Shown here: positions 33,290-45,292 of the stretch, one piece after another
How the letters are laid out: each line of letters starts with the position of its first letter
Numbering within the stretch: position 1 is the stretch's first letter
Origin: Oryzias latipes
Taxonomy: Eukaryota > Chordata > Actinopteri > Beloniformes > Adrianichthyidae
NCBI RefSeq assembly: GCF_002234675.1
Contig: NC_019880.2
Location: 18,275,521 to 18,339,520, forward strand
Length of the DNA stretch: 64,000 nt
Reading direction: 5' to 3'
The notes under the pieces: generated by a model
Database searches by the model: none
Seen by the model: only the letters and a program-made list of their open reading frames with translations
Told to the model about the DNA's origin: nothing
Position numbers and translations under genes: made by a program

Positions 33290-33512
33290 CCACCACGTTT
33301 TTGGAACGTAGCATCACCCCTTCTAGATTAACTGGAAGAAACAATGCGTTTCCAAGATCATGGTGGATATATTTGGTATTTGTCCTGTTGTGCGGTCTGG
33401 GGAGAGGCAGGTGACAGGCAGGAATCAGTGATTTGAGGGAAAGAAAGTGAAAAGAGGAAAAGGCAAAGAGAAAGCAAGGCATTTGTTATAAAACTTCCAT
33501 AAGTGCTGGAAG

Positions 33513-33580
33513 TGTCATGGTGCCTCTGTCAGAGTCCTCCCCCTCCCCTCTCTGCTTGGCTCCTGATGCGACTCAGCTAC
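33513..33580 (+). repeat. Truncated 5' LTR
   Basis: Matches the first 66 bp of the right LTR (35720 onward) with two differences, then breaks after 'actcagct'. From 33582 the sequence is pol, not LTR. Confidence 0.85.
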
Positions 33581-33581
33581 T

Positions 33582-35686
33582 GGCAAATTAAAACCCTGTG
33601 CCTTCTTTTCCCGCAAGCTCTCACCCGCAGAACAGAATTATGATGTCGGCAACCGTGAGCTCCTTGCCATCAAACTAGCTCTGGAGGAGTGGCTTCACTG
33701 GTTGGAGGGAGCCGAACTGCCGTTCATCGTTTGGACCGACCATAATAGGGGGCGACAGTGGCTCAGGTGGTTGAGCGGGTCGTCCAATGATCGAAGGATT
33801 GGCGGTTCGATCCCCGCTCCCATCAGCCAAAATGTCGTTGTGTCCTTGGGCAAGACACTTCACCCTCCTTGCCTCCAGTGTGGCTCCACTGGTGTGTGAA
33901 TGTGTATGAATGATCCCGGTGATGGTCAGAGGGGCCGTAGGCGCGAAATGGCAGCCACGCCTCTGTCAGTCTGCCCCAGGGCAGCTGTGGCTACAAAAGT
34001 AGCTTACCATCACCAAGTATGAATGAGGAGTGAATGAATAATGGACATAATGTAAGCGCTTTGGGTGTCTTGAAAAGCACAGAGAAATCCAATCCATTAT
34101 TATTATTATTATTATTATAAAAACCTGGCATACCTCAGATCCGCCAAGAGACTCAATTTCAGGCAAGCTCGTTGGTGTTTCTTTTTTGATCGATTTCAGT
34201 TCACTATCACCTACAGACCCGGTTCTCGTAATGTCAAGCCAGACGCTCTCTCTCGGAAATACAGCCCCACAGAACAAACCGCCTCCACCATTCTGCCGTC
34301 TACCTGCATCATAGGGAACCTCACTTGGGATGTGGAAACCAAAGTTCTTCAAGCTCAAGGTGAGGAGCCTGACCATCCCCCAGTTCCCAGGGGTACTCTG
34401 TTCGTCCCATCTTCCCTCCATTCCGACGTTATCTCCTGGGGACACTCCTCCCGTGTGCCATGCCATGGTGGAGTGCACCGGACCCTTAGTCTCATCCGGA
34501 GGAGGTTTTTCTGGCCATCCATGGACAAAGATGTCCGAGAATACATCTCGGCCTGCACTACCTGTGCCCGCTCCAAGACTTCGTCTTCCGCTCCTGCTGG
34601 TTTACTCCATCCGCTCTCTACCCCCAATCGCCCTTGGTCCCACCTGGCCATAGACTTCGTCACGGGTTTACCTCCCTCCAGAGGTAATACCGTTATTCTC
34701 ACCGTTATCGACTGTTTCTCTAAGATGGCTCACTTCATTCCACTACCTCAACTACCCACAGCCACTGAGACTGCTAGCATCATGGTTGACCATGTTTTCC
34801 GTCACCATGGTATCCCTGCTGACATTGTTTCTGACCGTGGCCCCCAGTTCATTTCCTAGGTCTGGAAGGCGTTTTGCACAGCCTTGGGGGCCACGGTCAG
34901 CCTCTCCTCCGGTTATCATCCACAGTCCAACGGCCAAGCAGAGAGAGCGAACCAGGAACTGGAGGAAGCTCTTCGCTGTCTGGCGGCACAGAACCAACAG
35001 GACTGGTCCCTCTTCCTAGTCTGGATCGAGTATGCCCATAATACTCATCCCTCCTCAGCTACCGGGATCTCTCCTTTTGAAGCCGCGCTCGGGTACTCAC
35101 CACCTCTGTTTCCGTCGCAGGAATTGGATTTGGCAGTGCCTTCAGTCCAACATCATCTCCAGCGTTGTCAACGCGTGTGGAATCAGACTAAGGCTGCTCT
35201 CCTCCGCACCAAGGAGAGCAACTGTTGCCTCGCCAATTGCCGCAGGGGGGTGGGACCCGATTATCAACCTGGTCAAAGGGTCTGGCTCTCTACTCGTAAC
35301 ATCCCCATCCAAGCATCCTCCAAGAAACTGGCTCCTCGATTCATTGGACCTTACGTCATTGAGAAAGTCATCAACCCCTCCTGTGTTCGTCTCCGTCTGC
35401 CCAAGGCTCTCAAGGTGCATCCGTCATTCCATGTCTCACAGGTCAAGCCAGTTCAGGACAGTCCTCTGTGCCCGCCGTCCGCTTCCCCCGGGTCATCGAC
35501 GGCGCTCCGGCCTATGACGTCAGCCGGGTTCTGGATGTCCGTCGTAGGGGTCGTGGATTTCAGTTCCAGGTCGACTGGGTGGGCTACGGTCCGGAGGAGC
35601 GCTCCTGGATTCCCCGCTCGTTTATTTTGGACCCCTCGCTCATTGAGGATTTCTACCGGGCCCACCCAGATCGCCGCCCTTGACCG
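33582..35686 (+). pseudogene. Broken pol remnant: RNase H, integrase, chromodomain
   Basis: In order: an RNase H segment (33582-33745) with the [10 protein letters not shown] motif, interrupted by a SINE; its continuation from 34117, ending in [10 protein letters not shown]; an H-H-C-C zinc-binding region (34465-34580); integrase catalytic residues in [15 protein letters not shown] and [15 protein letters not shown]; then a C-terminal integrase domain up to 35460. A chromodomain follows at 35468-35683 in a different frame ([15 protein letters not shown]...SWIPRS). Breaks are the SINE insertion, a TAG at 34857-34859 and a frameshift near 35465. Chromodomains of this class are thought to guide integration to marked chromatin. 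Confidence 0.85.
33748..34116 (+). mobile_element. tRNA-derived SINE inserted in the gypsy RNase H region
   Basis: It has a textbook A-box TGGCTCAGGTGG (33759-33770) and B-box GGTTCGATCCC (33804-33814). A 'cttgggcaagacacttcacc' block and an unrelated 3' body follow, ending in an (ATT)n tail (about 34096-34116). It interrupts a 'gaccataa...aaacctgg' stretch of the host pol gene, so it inserted after the retrotransposon. A related antisense segment forms the end of the kinase gene at 24248. Confidence 0.8.
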
Positions 35687-35719
35687 CTTGGAGGCGGTCG
35701 TTGAGGGGGGGGGGGGTAC

Positions 35720-36286
35720 TGTCATGGTGCCTCTGTCAGACTCCTCCCCCTCCCCTCTCTGCTTGGATCCTGATGCGACTCAGCTGCGACCACTTACCTC
35801 ATCACCTGCCTGCCCACTTAAGGAGCTCCAAGATCAGCATTCCTCGCCAGTCCGTTGCCCCTGATGGTGGTTAACATGATCGTCACGTTCTTTGTCCTTG
35901 TTTCAAGCCTGTGCCTAAAATCTTGCTCTTACCTGTCTCCAGGAATTCATTGCCACGAGTGGTCGCCTGAGTCTGCAGCCTTTCCGGAACACAGCCTCGT
36001 CATTGCCTCCTGTCAAGCCACGAGCCTCTGCCGTTCCCTCAATCCACCACGAGCCTCTGCCGAGCCTTCAGCCCTTCACGAGCTGCGGTCACAACCACCA
36101 GTGACGTCACGAGCCGACGTAAACCCTCCATCTTCGTCGTGGGTCCTCCCCGGAGTCTGCCGCTTCACCAACAACCCTCTAAACCAAGATCTGAATATTA
36201 AACCCCTTTCAAACCATTACAGAACTCACCTGCGTCTTCTTCTGGGTTCCAGCATCTGGGTCTGTTTCGTTCCGTTAGCCATGACA
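35720..36286 (+). repeat. 3' LTR of the gypsy element, 567 bp
   Basis: Starts TGTCATGGTG directly after the G-rich polypurine tract and 'tac', and ends CCATGACA before the ggaag duplication. Two halves of a short direct repeat ('cacgagcctctgccg') occur around 36018-36064. It is related to the lone LTR at 44843-45292. Confidence 0.9.
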
Positions 36287-36291
36287 GGAAG

Positions 36292-39200
36292 ACAGAAATA
36301 AAATAGGAAAAACAAGAACAGAATTAAAAAATAAAAATAAATAAAACTCTATTTCTCTAGTCTGTTTTAGTTAAAAATGACAAATTAAAGAAAAAACTGA
36401 AATTCTTATTTGTTCCTTCTAGGAAGCACACATTAGTGCATTTAATAAACGGAATGTAAATAAATGATGTATATAATCTAAAATACATATCTTTAACATT
36501 GAAATGCGATTTTAGCTTTTAAATTTTTATCAAAACATTTGGAATGTTGTCTAAAAGTGGACCAGTAAGGAAGTTATTTGACGTTTTACCCTATAGGTAT
36601 GGATTTTTAGAAGAAAAATGAATACACCTGCTGCAGAGGGCCCCGTATTATTGTTTGCCTGGGGCCCCAAACAGCTAAGTCTGCCACTAATTTCAAAATG
36701 AAATAAATCAATTACAGTCGACATTGGAAAATACCAGTTTGATTGAGGCACTGTTTTATTTGACTATAATGTAAAAACGACCAAGTGCATCACAGTGAAT
36801 CGGATTGTTCAGAATGAACAAATCTGGAGTATGAATCAGATCGGTTACAATAAATTATTATTTATGTGGATAAATGAATTTGACATTGAATCTTGACTGT
36901 AAAGAAACATGTAGACAGGGCTTTGTGGAAAAAAGATTTGAATTGATTGTTGTACTAAAGATCTTGACAAATGCAGGAAATGCACCTCCTCCTTTCTCAT
37001 CATCTTCTTCTCCTCTACTAAGCTTGTACATCTTCATCCTCACTTGCAATCTTCCTCCTCAACAATCTTCCCGGCTTTGTTCTTTTTTCAACGACTTTAT
37101 CAACAGAAGTTATTTTCTTTGCTGCATGTTTCACTTCTACCATTGCATAAGGTTTTATCTTAAACTATCAATCACAATAGTGTTCAGAAAAGTGTAGGAA
37201 TCATTTGTTGTTTTTCTTGTCCCGCCGCAGACTAACCAACCTCCAGCCTCTACATAAACATGCCTCTTTGACTGTAAATGAATTGAGTGTCCCGGACAAC
37301 AAATCAAAAGATACCCTGTGATTTGCACATGCTCAATGGTTTTTTTTTAGGGAAGTGAGAGAATAAGCAGATAACGTGAAAGGAGAGAGACGTAGATCAT
37401 ATTTTGTAGAGATGATAAGACACTAAAATCCACAGAAACTCTGAAAATGATGAGATAAAGTGCTGCCTGCTTCACAGTTTTAACGGCATCCGCCCACAGC
37501 TTTTGTATGTGTGTTATAGCAGCAAAAAGCGACCACACAACTGATCTTCCAGCCGGTACGACGTAACTCCACCAGATCTGATTCCGCAGTACCGGAACGT
37601 ATCGGCTTACTTGCAGCCCTGGTTATTCTCACCATAAAGTTTTGAAAATTAGCAAAACTCCAAGTGTTTTTAAGATTTCATGGAATCAGCCATCTTGAAA
37701 TGAGCAGACAAAGCCCTTTTACTGCCCCCAGTGGAAAAGTTATATATACAATATTTACTGAAGAGTTGGTTTATGCCAATAAGATAGGGGTCTTAAAAAT
37801 GCACCCACCTGGTTGGGTTGAGCAAATAATAATTGTGCAAAAACAAGTAGCCTAACTTAAAAAAAAAAAAAAAAAACTTTTTGGATTATTTTTGAGAAAT
37901 ATTTTCTATTAAATTCACTTTATGGGGCTCAAGAGATAAAGACTGAACAAATTGTTCTGCGTCACCTCAAAGGTCCTATACTGTGAGGTGCCTCATTAGC
38001 CCTGGAAAATAAAATGGGTTAACGCATCAGGTTCCTCCTTAATTCATGCTTTTTGATGCAGCTGTGAGGGGATGACAGAAAAAAATCCGTTATTGATCCT
38101 TTACCCAGCATACAGTGACTACTTTAAGTGTTTTTTCATTCAAAGTAGATTTAAAAAACACATTTTTTCTATTAGGAGTCATGAAAGCCAACTACTGATA
38201 GATTTCTTAATAAAGACAATATTAAAATATCTTAATTATATTGGAAATATAGGAAACAAAGGGGCTTTGTAAATTCTCCAATACAGAAAGACATGAGGAG
38301 ACTTGTGAGTGCAAGCTTCCTGTGCTATTTACATTATTCTTTTAGTGAAGGGAAAGTGCAAATAATAAAACCCCACTGGAGTCACTTTGATCTTGTCTTC
38401 ATAACGACACAGCAGCCTGAATATTCCCCTGTTAGTTCACATGCACCGCAGCAGCTCCTCACATTTACAAAAGATAGCACTGGATGTTTCTAAAAAGAAA
38501 GCTTTCTGTCAAATTAGCATTTGCTTTTATCTCATCTTCAGGTGAGGCAGAGGACCAGAAAGCTTTTAAAAAGACAGAATCACACAGCCTTGTAGGCAGG
38601 AAGCTCATACAATTTTAACTCTGTGACCGTTTTAAGGTGGAAAAATATCACTCACTGGTCATTTAAGGAACAAGGACACTGGAGTTCAAAGGACTCCATT
38701 TCTGATATTCTTGGCTCCGTTTTGACGTGAAACAAGAAAAAGCACCAGAAAGCCGAGGTTTTGGATTCCGTCTGGACTGCACTGCAGTCTGTTGAAAGAT
38801 GACTTCTTGCATCTTTCATAATGAATATACAAACATGCTTCTGTTGTCATGCCTCGGTGAGGGGAGATTTATAAATAAAATCTCATGGAACAAAACAGAC
38901 ACAGTAGGGAGAACTGTGTGGGATAGAAGTGAGAATTGTGGTGGCCTGCTAACAAAGCTGGTTGAAAAGGGTTTTTCTTATTTCTTTATCTATTTTATTA
39001 GCAAAACATAAAACATAATGGACTCCTATTGAAATGGACTAAAAACCAATGATGTTTTGCTCAAATATTTAGAACAATCAAAAAGTATAGTGAAAAAAAA
39101 CATTAAAGACTAGGAGTTGTGCTTTAACTTAATAGCCAATCATGAACTAAATTGGAAATTGTTCTTGTAGTGTAAGTGTCTGGTTTTCATCTGCTCTTTT

Positions 39201-41155
39201 TTACCTTTTTGTTGCTCACATGATTTTGTCATGTTTTACTTTGTTTATTGTTTAATTTTTCTTTGTCACCATGCTTAGTTTCCTGCGTTTTGGGTATTCC
39301 ACCACCAGTTCCTGACAATATCAATTATCACTTGACATGACTCCAAAAGGTAGGCTATTTCTTGTTTTTCCAACACAAACAGTAAAAATCCTAAAAAAGT
39401 ATATATGCATTCATAAAACAAATGATCTATTGTTTGTAATAATATAAAAAACAACTCAGTTGTTTTCTCGTCGCAGCCTCGCGCTGAAATTAAACAGGAA
39501 GTCACAATAGCAAATTTGAGGATTAAAATTATAAAAATGATTACGTAGAATCAAACCTATCATTTGCGGAACAGATCAATGTGAACACATTTATTTGATC
39601 ATCAGTAGACTTTACATATGATGGCAGGTGAGGAAGACGACAGGTGAAGCACTGCCTGTCACCTGCCTTTTCCCAGACCGCACTTCCCTGCTTATAACAT
39701 ATTTAAACAAGGATCTAAAAATTCCCAAACCCGCCCAAATTATGTCCATCCACCTATAGCTATTTTTGACTGCAAAGTCTGACTAAAACCCGCCCTTCAA
39801 AGCTGGAAACAGCCCAGTCAGGTAATGCTGCCTCTGCTCCCTAACGCTAAGTCTCTAGACTTAGTGTTCACTGGAATATACCATTGCTGCAGAAGGACGG
39901 GGGAGGACCAAACACTTTTACATGATCAATCTTAAACCAGTTCAGTGATTTGGGGTGTTTTTTTCATGACAGTTAAATAATGAAAGATGTAAAATTCATT
40001 TTAGACAGTTTTATTAAGTGTTCAGCTCGAAGCCCCCCAAAAGTTTGGAAAAACCCAGGTGATTGCCTACCTTTGCCAAATTGTGAGTCCCCCCCTGCTC
40101 TTTTCCAGCTTTACTTATTCACTCAGTAAGATTTTATTAATGCATTTTTATTGGATGAATACAATATATGTATAAATACGTTTTTTAAATGTGTTACAAT
40201 TTTGTTTTACTGTAATTTCTTGCATTTATATTTTTTATTATTTTGACTATGTTATATTGGATTTTTCAAGTTTCTTTATATCTATAGCCTTTTTTTAAAC
40301 CTGATTTCATGGTTAAGTTTAGTTTAATGTGCATTTTAGACATTTGATAGTAAAGGAGCTTGAAAGCATGCTGCCTTCAGTCCATACCAAGTATCTCCAG
40401 CTTTTTACTTTAGCATAAGACTATTTCCATCTTGACTTTCTCTTGATGAAGATTGATAGTAGAAAGCTGGAAAGAGCCAATTAGTTTTTGAATGCATGAG
40501 TGGCTGTGCATTAGATGCCACAAAATAAATGCCAGGAAGTGTTGTATCAGGTTGCATGCAAGCTGCAACAACATTAGGTCTTAAAGATTAGTTGAATTTA
40601 TAAATTGAATATAAAACTGTTATCACTGAGCTTTACATAAATCAAAAAATTATTTTAGGAAGAATGATTGATGAAGAATGATCATTTAAGTTTTAGGGAT
40701 TTAGTTGCTTACACAAACATAAGGGTTAATTTTTTTTTAAGGGATTGTAAGCTACAGGTTTTTTGGAGGCTGTTTGCTTTAAAAGAAGATGAATTGGATT
40801 CATGTCTCAGGATAACTGTTTTTGTACAAGCTGTTCAGTGTCAGCAGTGTGAATAAAAACAAGGTTGACATAACAAGATTAGGTTTTCTCTTTGTCCCCC
40901 GTTGCCGAGTTGGAACAGCCAGTAAAAGTAAGCTGTCAACTCTCAGCTTTGATAAAGACACAAGACAGGGAGTCGGGTTGTGTGCCTTCTCGGAATATTA
41001 CATTACACACCGTGGGGTACTTGGTACACAACTGATTTTGCAACAGGATGAAACGTTGTTTTTAAATGCACAGTACGGCTGATATAGAAAATCGCATACA
41101 ATGGTGCTGTTTTATGAAAGGCTGGATAATATTAACAGACTTTAATTGAAGGCTC
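36292..41155. other. Long non-coding stretch, no gene
   Basis: Nearly 5 kb without a credible exon. The open frames (for example 36874-37197 and 38293-38493) show no domains. There is a poly-A run at 37859-37876. The non-repetitive segment 40350-40570 with 'atgcatgag' and 'ccaattagttttt' motifs is a weak conserved-element candidate. Confidence 0.5.
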
Positions 41156-41159
41156 AAGG

Positions 41160-41445
41160 TTAGATGGTATGGTGCACTGTTGCCTATTAAAGTGGGACTA
41201 TGGTTTGAATCCTAGTTTGTTCTTTGTGTGTGGAGTTTGCATGTTCTTTTATTCAGCCACTCCGGCTTCCTCGCACAGTCCAAAAACATTTTAGGTTGAT
41301 TGGTGCCTTAAATTGGCCCTCGGGTGTGTATCTTTGCCTCCATGTGGCACTGTGATAGACAACTTAACAGTCCAAGTTGTACCCCGGCTTCACCCTGAAG
41401 TAACTGGGATAGGCTCCAGCAACCCCCATGACCCTGCATAGGAAA
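41160..41445 (+). mobile_element. SINE-like element, nearly full length
   Basis: Has a head 'ggtatggtgcactgttgcc', a B-box-like 'ggtttgaatcct' (41212), 'gtgtggagtttgcatgttct', 'ccactccggcttcctcgcac' and 'gggataggctccagcaaccc', the complete order of the common fish element. The body has many substitutions. Confidence 0.65.
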
Positions 41446-41582
41446 TGTAAAAGTTGCTCCAAAAGACACTATCAAAGACAAAACGAAATTGGTTCAGTTA
41501 TGTCAATGTCTCTCCAGCAACATCAATTGTCAAAATGTATTAAATGTATTAAAATATTAAAATTCATAACCTCTATTTGTAA

Positions 41583-41660
41583 TAGTAAAACCTGTTCAAC
41601 ACAGAAGGCCTTCAGCGCTCATCTGTTTGCTCAGTTGTTGGACAGAACAAGTTAAAAAAA
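41583..41660 (+). repeat. ~80-bp block shared with 32136-32212
   Basis: 'cacagaaggccttcagcgct' followed by 'catctgtttgctcagtt' is identical in the two places, with a few differences at the edges. Both copies have 'aaaacctgt' before and 'gaagttaga' or 'caagttaaa' after. Unidentified. Confidence 0.65.
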
Positions 41661-41689
41661 GAAGGAAAACTCAATATTAAAATTGACCC

Positions 41690-41850
41690 GCTCATGGCTA
41701 GCACTCTGGAACTGGAACCTTTCTGTGATCACGCATGCATGTTCTCCTCGTGCATGCATCTGTGGGTTTTTTCCAGGCAATCTGTCTTCCTCCCGCAGTC
41801 TAAAAACATGCTTCATAGGTAATTGGTGACTCTAGATTTTGCTCCTTCCT
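41690..41850 (+). mobile_element. Truncated SINE-like element
   Basis: Carries 'gcatgttctcctcgtgcatg', 'cttcctcccgcagtc' and 'taattggtgactctaga', the middle blocks of the SINE. The 3' third is missing. Confidence 0.5.
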
Positions 41851-43320
41851 CCTTCAGCTTCCCTTCACACTGAGATCTTCCACCTTTTATTAGCTCCAAG
41901 TTATTTGGCTGGCCACGCCCAGGAAGAAGGCCACTTTGGTCAAAGAATAAAAAACAAACAACAGATGACCTACAGGTTTCTTGGAACTATACTTTTAAAC
42001 AAAACAAAGATGTGACATAGGAAACAACTCAGATCATTACAAACCAAAAGGTAACCAAACAAATCCCAACCCATTCCCTTCTACTTCTTTATGGCCAACC
42101 CTCACAAACAGGAAGTAAATGCCTTGGCCACCGTTTGCCATTTGGGCACCAGGAAGGACAGACATTACAAATCAATAAAAAAAAAAAGAAAAACCTTGTT
42201 TTATGTCTTATTTAGTGCAGGAAGCACTCATCAATACTGTGATACTGATGGTGAACTACTTTGTCTGCAACATTTCGATGTGATTCATTTGAATCACATC
42301 CAGGGACAGAAGGTTTTTAACTCATGTGGTTGTTTTGTGGGCTGCATGGTTTTATAGTGACTACTATCTGTAAAAAGACCCAGAATTGATTTGTGTCCAT
42401 TTGCAGCCCCCCCCCCCCCCCCCCCCCCCGTGCCTGAATGTTTCTCTGCTGTTTTCTCTTCACAGTTGAAAAAAAAAACACGTCTCATAGATTCATTGGA
42501 TTTTTAACTGCTCCTTGTGTGAGTGTGATTGTTCTTGTGTGTGGTCATGCCATCCCCAAAGACGGCAAAAACAGACTCCATTGACCTCTGTGACCCGGAT
42601 CGGGACAAAGTGGGAATAGAAAATCAATGCATGGAATGATGGTTATGTGTGTTTTTTTCCCACTGTTTTTCCATGGCTCTTTCTGACTGCCTGAGCCTCT
42701 GCACATCTACATCTCATCATGCATTATCTCAATTCTTAACCTATTTTTGACAAATTGATCAAACAGATTCTGACAGAAAAACAGAAAATTCAGGAAGTAT
42801 CAAGTAAAAAAAAATATTTTAGCAGTACAATTTACTATTCATAATTTTTTGCTGCCCAGATTGTTTCCCAAAAACAGAGTCTTCTTCTTTGTCTATACTT
42901 CAGACAAAACTTATAATGATAACCTTATTTTTGTTATTGTACAAAGCAAGTGGCATTTTATTTATCTAGATGGTGGAGGATGTACATCTGCATGAAATAC
43001 CATTGATCTTTTTCCCCCAAAAGCCCAGAGCTATGGGGATGACTATGCTCTTTTGAGCCTCCTTCCAATTCCTGCCTTCTCTGTTTAAGGATAAATGGGT
43101 AACTAGAGACCCAATAAAGAGTTTAGATGAACTTATGAAATCAAACTAGATTACAGGCTGAGAAAGCAGCATAGAGGAAAAGAGAAAGGGAAGGCCATTC
43201 AGAGCATTCTCCACAGATGACTTTCCAGTCAGGAACACTTTTTGGCATCTGCTTTTGCTGAAGATAAAGAAGGAAGTTTTTCCAAATCTGTCCATAGCCT
43301 GCAAAAACAATGTAACGCTA
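41851..43320. other. Non-coding with a long poly-C tract
   Basis: No gene is seen. An uninterrupted C tract of about 23 bases lies at 42407-42429. The rest is unremarkable. Confidence 0.5.
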
Positions 43321-43324
43321 AACC

Positions 43325-43645
43325 TCTGCCTTCTCGTGTTCCCAAACAGGAAGTACCCACTGGTGTCAAGACGATCAAGAGAAATAGACTGTTATTACGC
43401 AGTCATTTTATTTGTCAGAATGACCATTCTTGCACTGATACCTTCTTGTTAAGATCTTCTTTCTAATACTTTTTTTTAAAGAGCATTTTTCTTTTTTGCA
43501 AGTTATTCAAGTTTTTAACTGACCAATTAAATACCTCAGTAAAAGCATGTGTGTCTGACGTCAAACATCTGAGGCATTTGATTGGCAGATTTTGAGTAGC
43601 CAATGGCGGTAGACTTCCTCCATGCCGTCTATGAAGGCTTTTCCC
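43325..43645 (+). repeat. Dispersed repeat family F, copy 2
   Basis: Shares 'aggaagtacccactggt', 'accattcttgcactgat', 'gcaagttattcaagttttta' and 'actgaccaattaaat' with 14816-15270 in the same order. Confidence 0.6.
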
Positions 43646-44435
43646 TTTTTATTTTGAAATTCTTTTTAAAGTGTTAAAACAACAAAGATGTTCCTGTGTC
43701 TCTCGGGCTCATGGCGGATGAACCAGAAGTGAAAAACTGTTTAAAAAAAAGGAATAAAGGTTAACAAATGCAAAATTACAGCTCAGAGATTCAAACGTTT
43801 GAATGGTTCCCTCTCAAAGGCTTGTACAATTCTGCCGAGCCCGTGTTATTGACTGTACAAAAGGAAAGCTGAATACAGTCTGTGTTTCCATTACTCAAAT
43901 GCGCAAAACTTTATCAAAATTCTAGAAATGTCAAAAAAAAATTATTTCGAAAATACATTTTTTCCATGAAATCATAAATGTGCGAATAAACACAAACCAA
44001 CTCATTTAAAAACACGGATGTGAACAACACCTTGATTTACAGCAGATACATTCAAATTTCTCTCTGTGCATGTTTCATTACCATGCATGGAAGACAGGAA
44101 AGATGTTTAGAGATCGGATTTTATTTATTTTAAAACGTTCTACAAAAGCATCGGTAATCATGTCTGGGTTCATGAAATCATTCAGTAACCTGCTGCAAAA
44201 GCATCTCTCTGCCGCTACTTCCGTGTCTCTGTGACCCACATTAGTTCAAGAAGGAAAAACTAAAACAAAACAAGAATCAAACTAGAGGATCTTTTTTTAA
44301 TTGTCTTGATGAAAATAAGAACAATGTCAAAAGATTTAGGAGGCCTGAGCTGGCAGCCTTTCCATCCCACTGCAGCAGCCAGCCAGCTGCCCGTGTGCCG
44401 GTATAGCAAGAAAACGTGCTCCGTCGGCTTGCATA
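43646..44435. other. Non-coding, no gene recognised
   Basis: Short overlapping open frames only. Nothing else is supported. Confidence 0.45.
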
Positions 44436-44439
44436 TCTA

Positions 44440-44535
44440 GCTGCAATGCCGGGATCCTGCAGAGTGACCGCAGGCTGGCGACCTGTCCAACGGGACAGGC
44501 TCCGGCAACTCTGCTACCCCAGCAGGTTAAGAAAA
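44440..44535 (+). mobile_element. 3' piece of a SINE-like element
   Basis: 'ctggcgacctgtccaacggg' and 'acaggctccggcaac' followed by 'aagaaaatggatgc' are the 3' blocks of the SINE seen at 6880-7175. The head is absent. Confidence 0.5.
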
Positions 44536-44842
44536 TGGATGCAAACTGTCCACTTGTGCAGAGCTGTTGGTCTCATTTGGTTGGTCTCACGTGACTCTTT
44601 TTTTAGGAAAAAAGTGTTTCGATTGCAGTTTTGCCAAATATGTCCATTTTTAAACGCCTCAAAAACCATGCGGAAGCGCGTTTACGTAGAATTTTCATTT
44701 AAGTGGTCTCTTGAACATGTGCTGCAGAGGACGGTGTGAATGTTGCTTTTGATAAAACATGATTCTCTTTGTTTGTTTTGCGAGTTTCTGGATCTGGAAT
44801 CTGGATGTCCCATGTAATCTTGGAGATATGAACTTCTCTGCC

Positions 44843-45292
44843 TGTCATGGTGCCTCTGTCCGTTACTCTCCCCCTCCCCCGCCTGCTCAGTTTTGGACGC
44901 GACCAGCTGGCCTCACTTACTTCATCATCGCCGCCGCCTTCTTAAGGAGCGCATGGATCATCATTCAACGCCAGTTCGTTGTTCCTCCCACGATGCATAG
45001 TCTGGCCTGCTCATGTTCCTGTGTGTTGCCAAGCTTCGTTTTACTTGTTGTGCTTCTCGCTCTGTCACAGGAAGAATCTCCTCTGGTGCTCACCTGGTCG
45101 CTATCCTTTGTCTCCCGAGTCTCGCTCCTGGATTTCCTCTGCCGTCCTCCTCCAGCCAGCCGCCGCGCCTCCTCCTGGAAGAAACCATTACTCAGCTTCT
45201 GTATATTAAACCATCTAAACTTGCCTCGCTCTCCGAGTCTCCTTCTGGTTTCCAGCATTTGGGTCACTCTGAACTTACGTAATATCATGACA
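44843..45292 (+). mobile_element. Lone LTR related to the gypsy element, without clear target duplication
   Basis: Begins TGTCATGGTGCCTCTGTC like the LTR at 35720 and ends CATGACA. It shares interior blocks such as 'cttaaggagc' and 'ttctggtttccagcatttgg'. At 450 bp it is shorter than its relative. The flanks, 'ctgcc' and 'gttat', do not match, unlike the two other LTR loci here. Confidence 0.75.

Larger units (their letters stand above)
33513..36286 (+). mobile_element. Internally deleted chromodomain Ty3/gypsy retrotransposon
   Basis: The element starts TGTCATGG and ends CATGACA, with the same 5 bp, ggaag, on both sides (33508-33512 and 36287-36291). The left LTR is reduced to about 68 bp (33513-33580) and then jumps straight into the RNase H part of pol, so gag, protease and most of the reverse transcriptase are missing. 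Integrase, a C-terminal chromodomain, a polypurine tract (35703-35716) and a full 567-bp right LTR remain. A SINE splits the RNase H part. The copy cannot move on its own. Since the target duplication is intact, the deletion either happened after insertion or was present in the RNA that was copied. Confidence 0.88.

Noticed and set aside
33759..33814. A tRNA gene
   Set aside because: A-box and B-box are present, but the arms do not fold as a tRNA and the element continues into a SINE body with an (ATT)n tail.
35855..36301. 148-codon open frame across the 3' LTR
   Set aside because: LTR sequence read in one frame; no domain, and it spans the LTR end.
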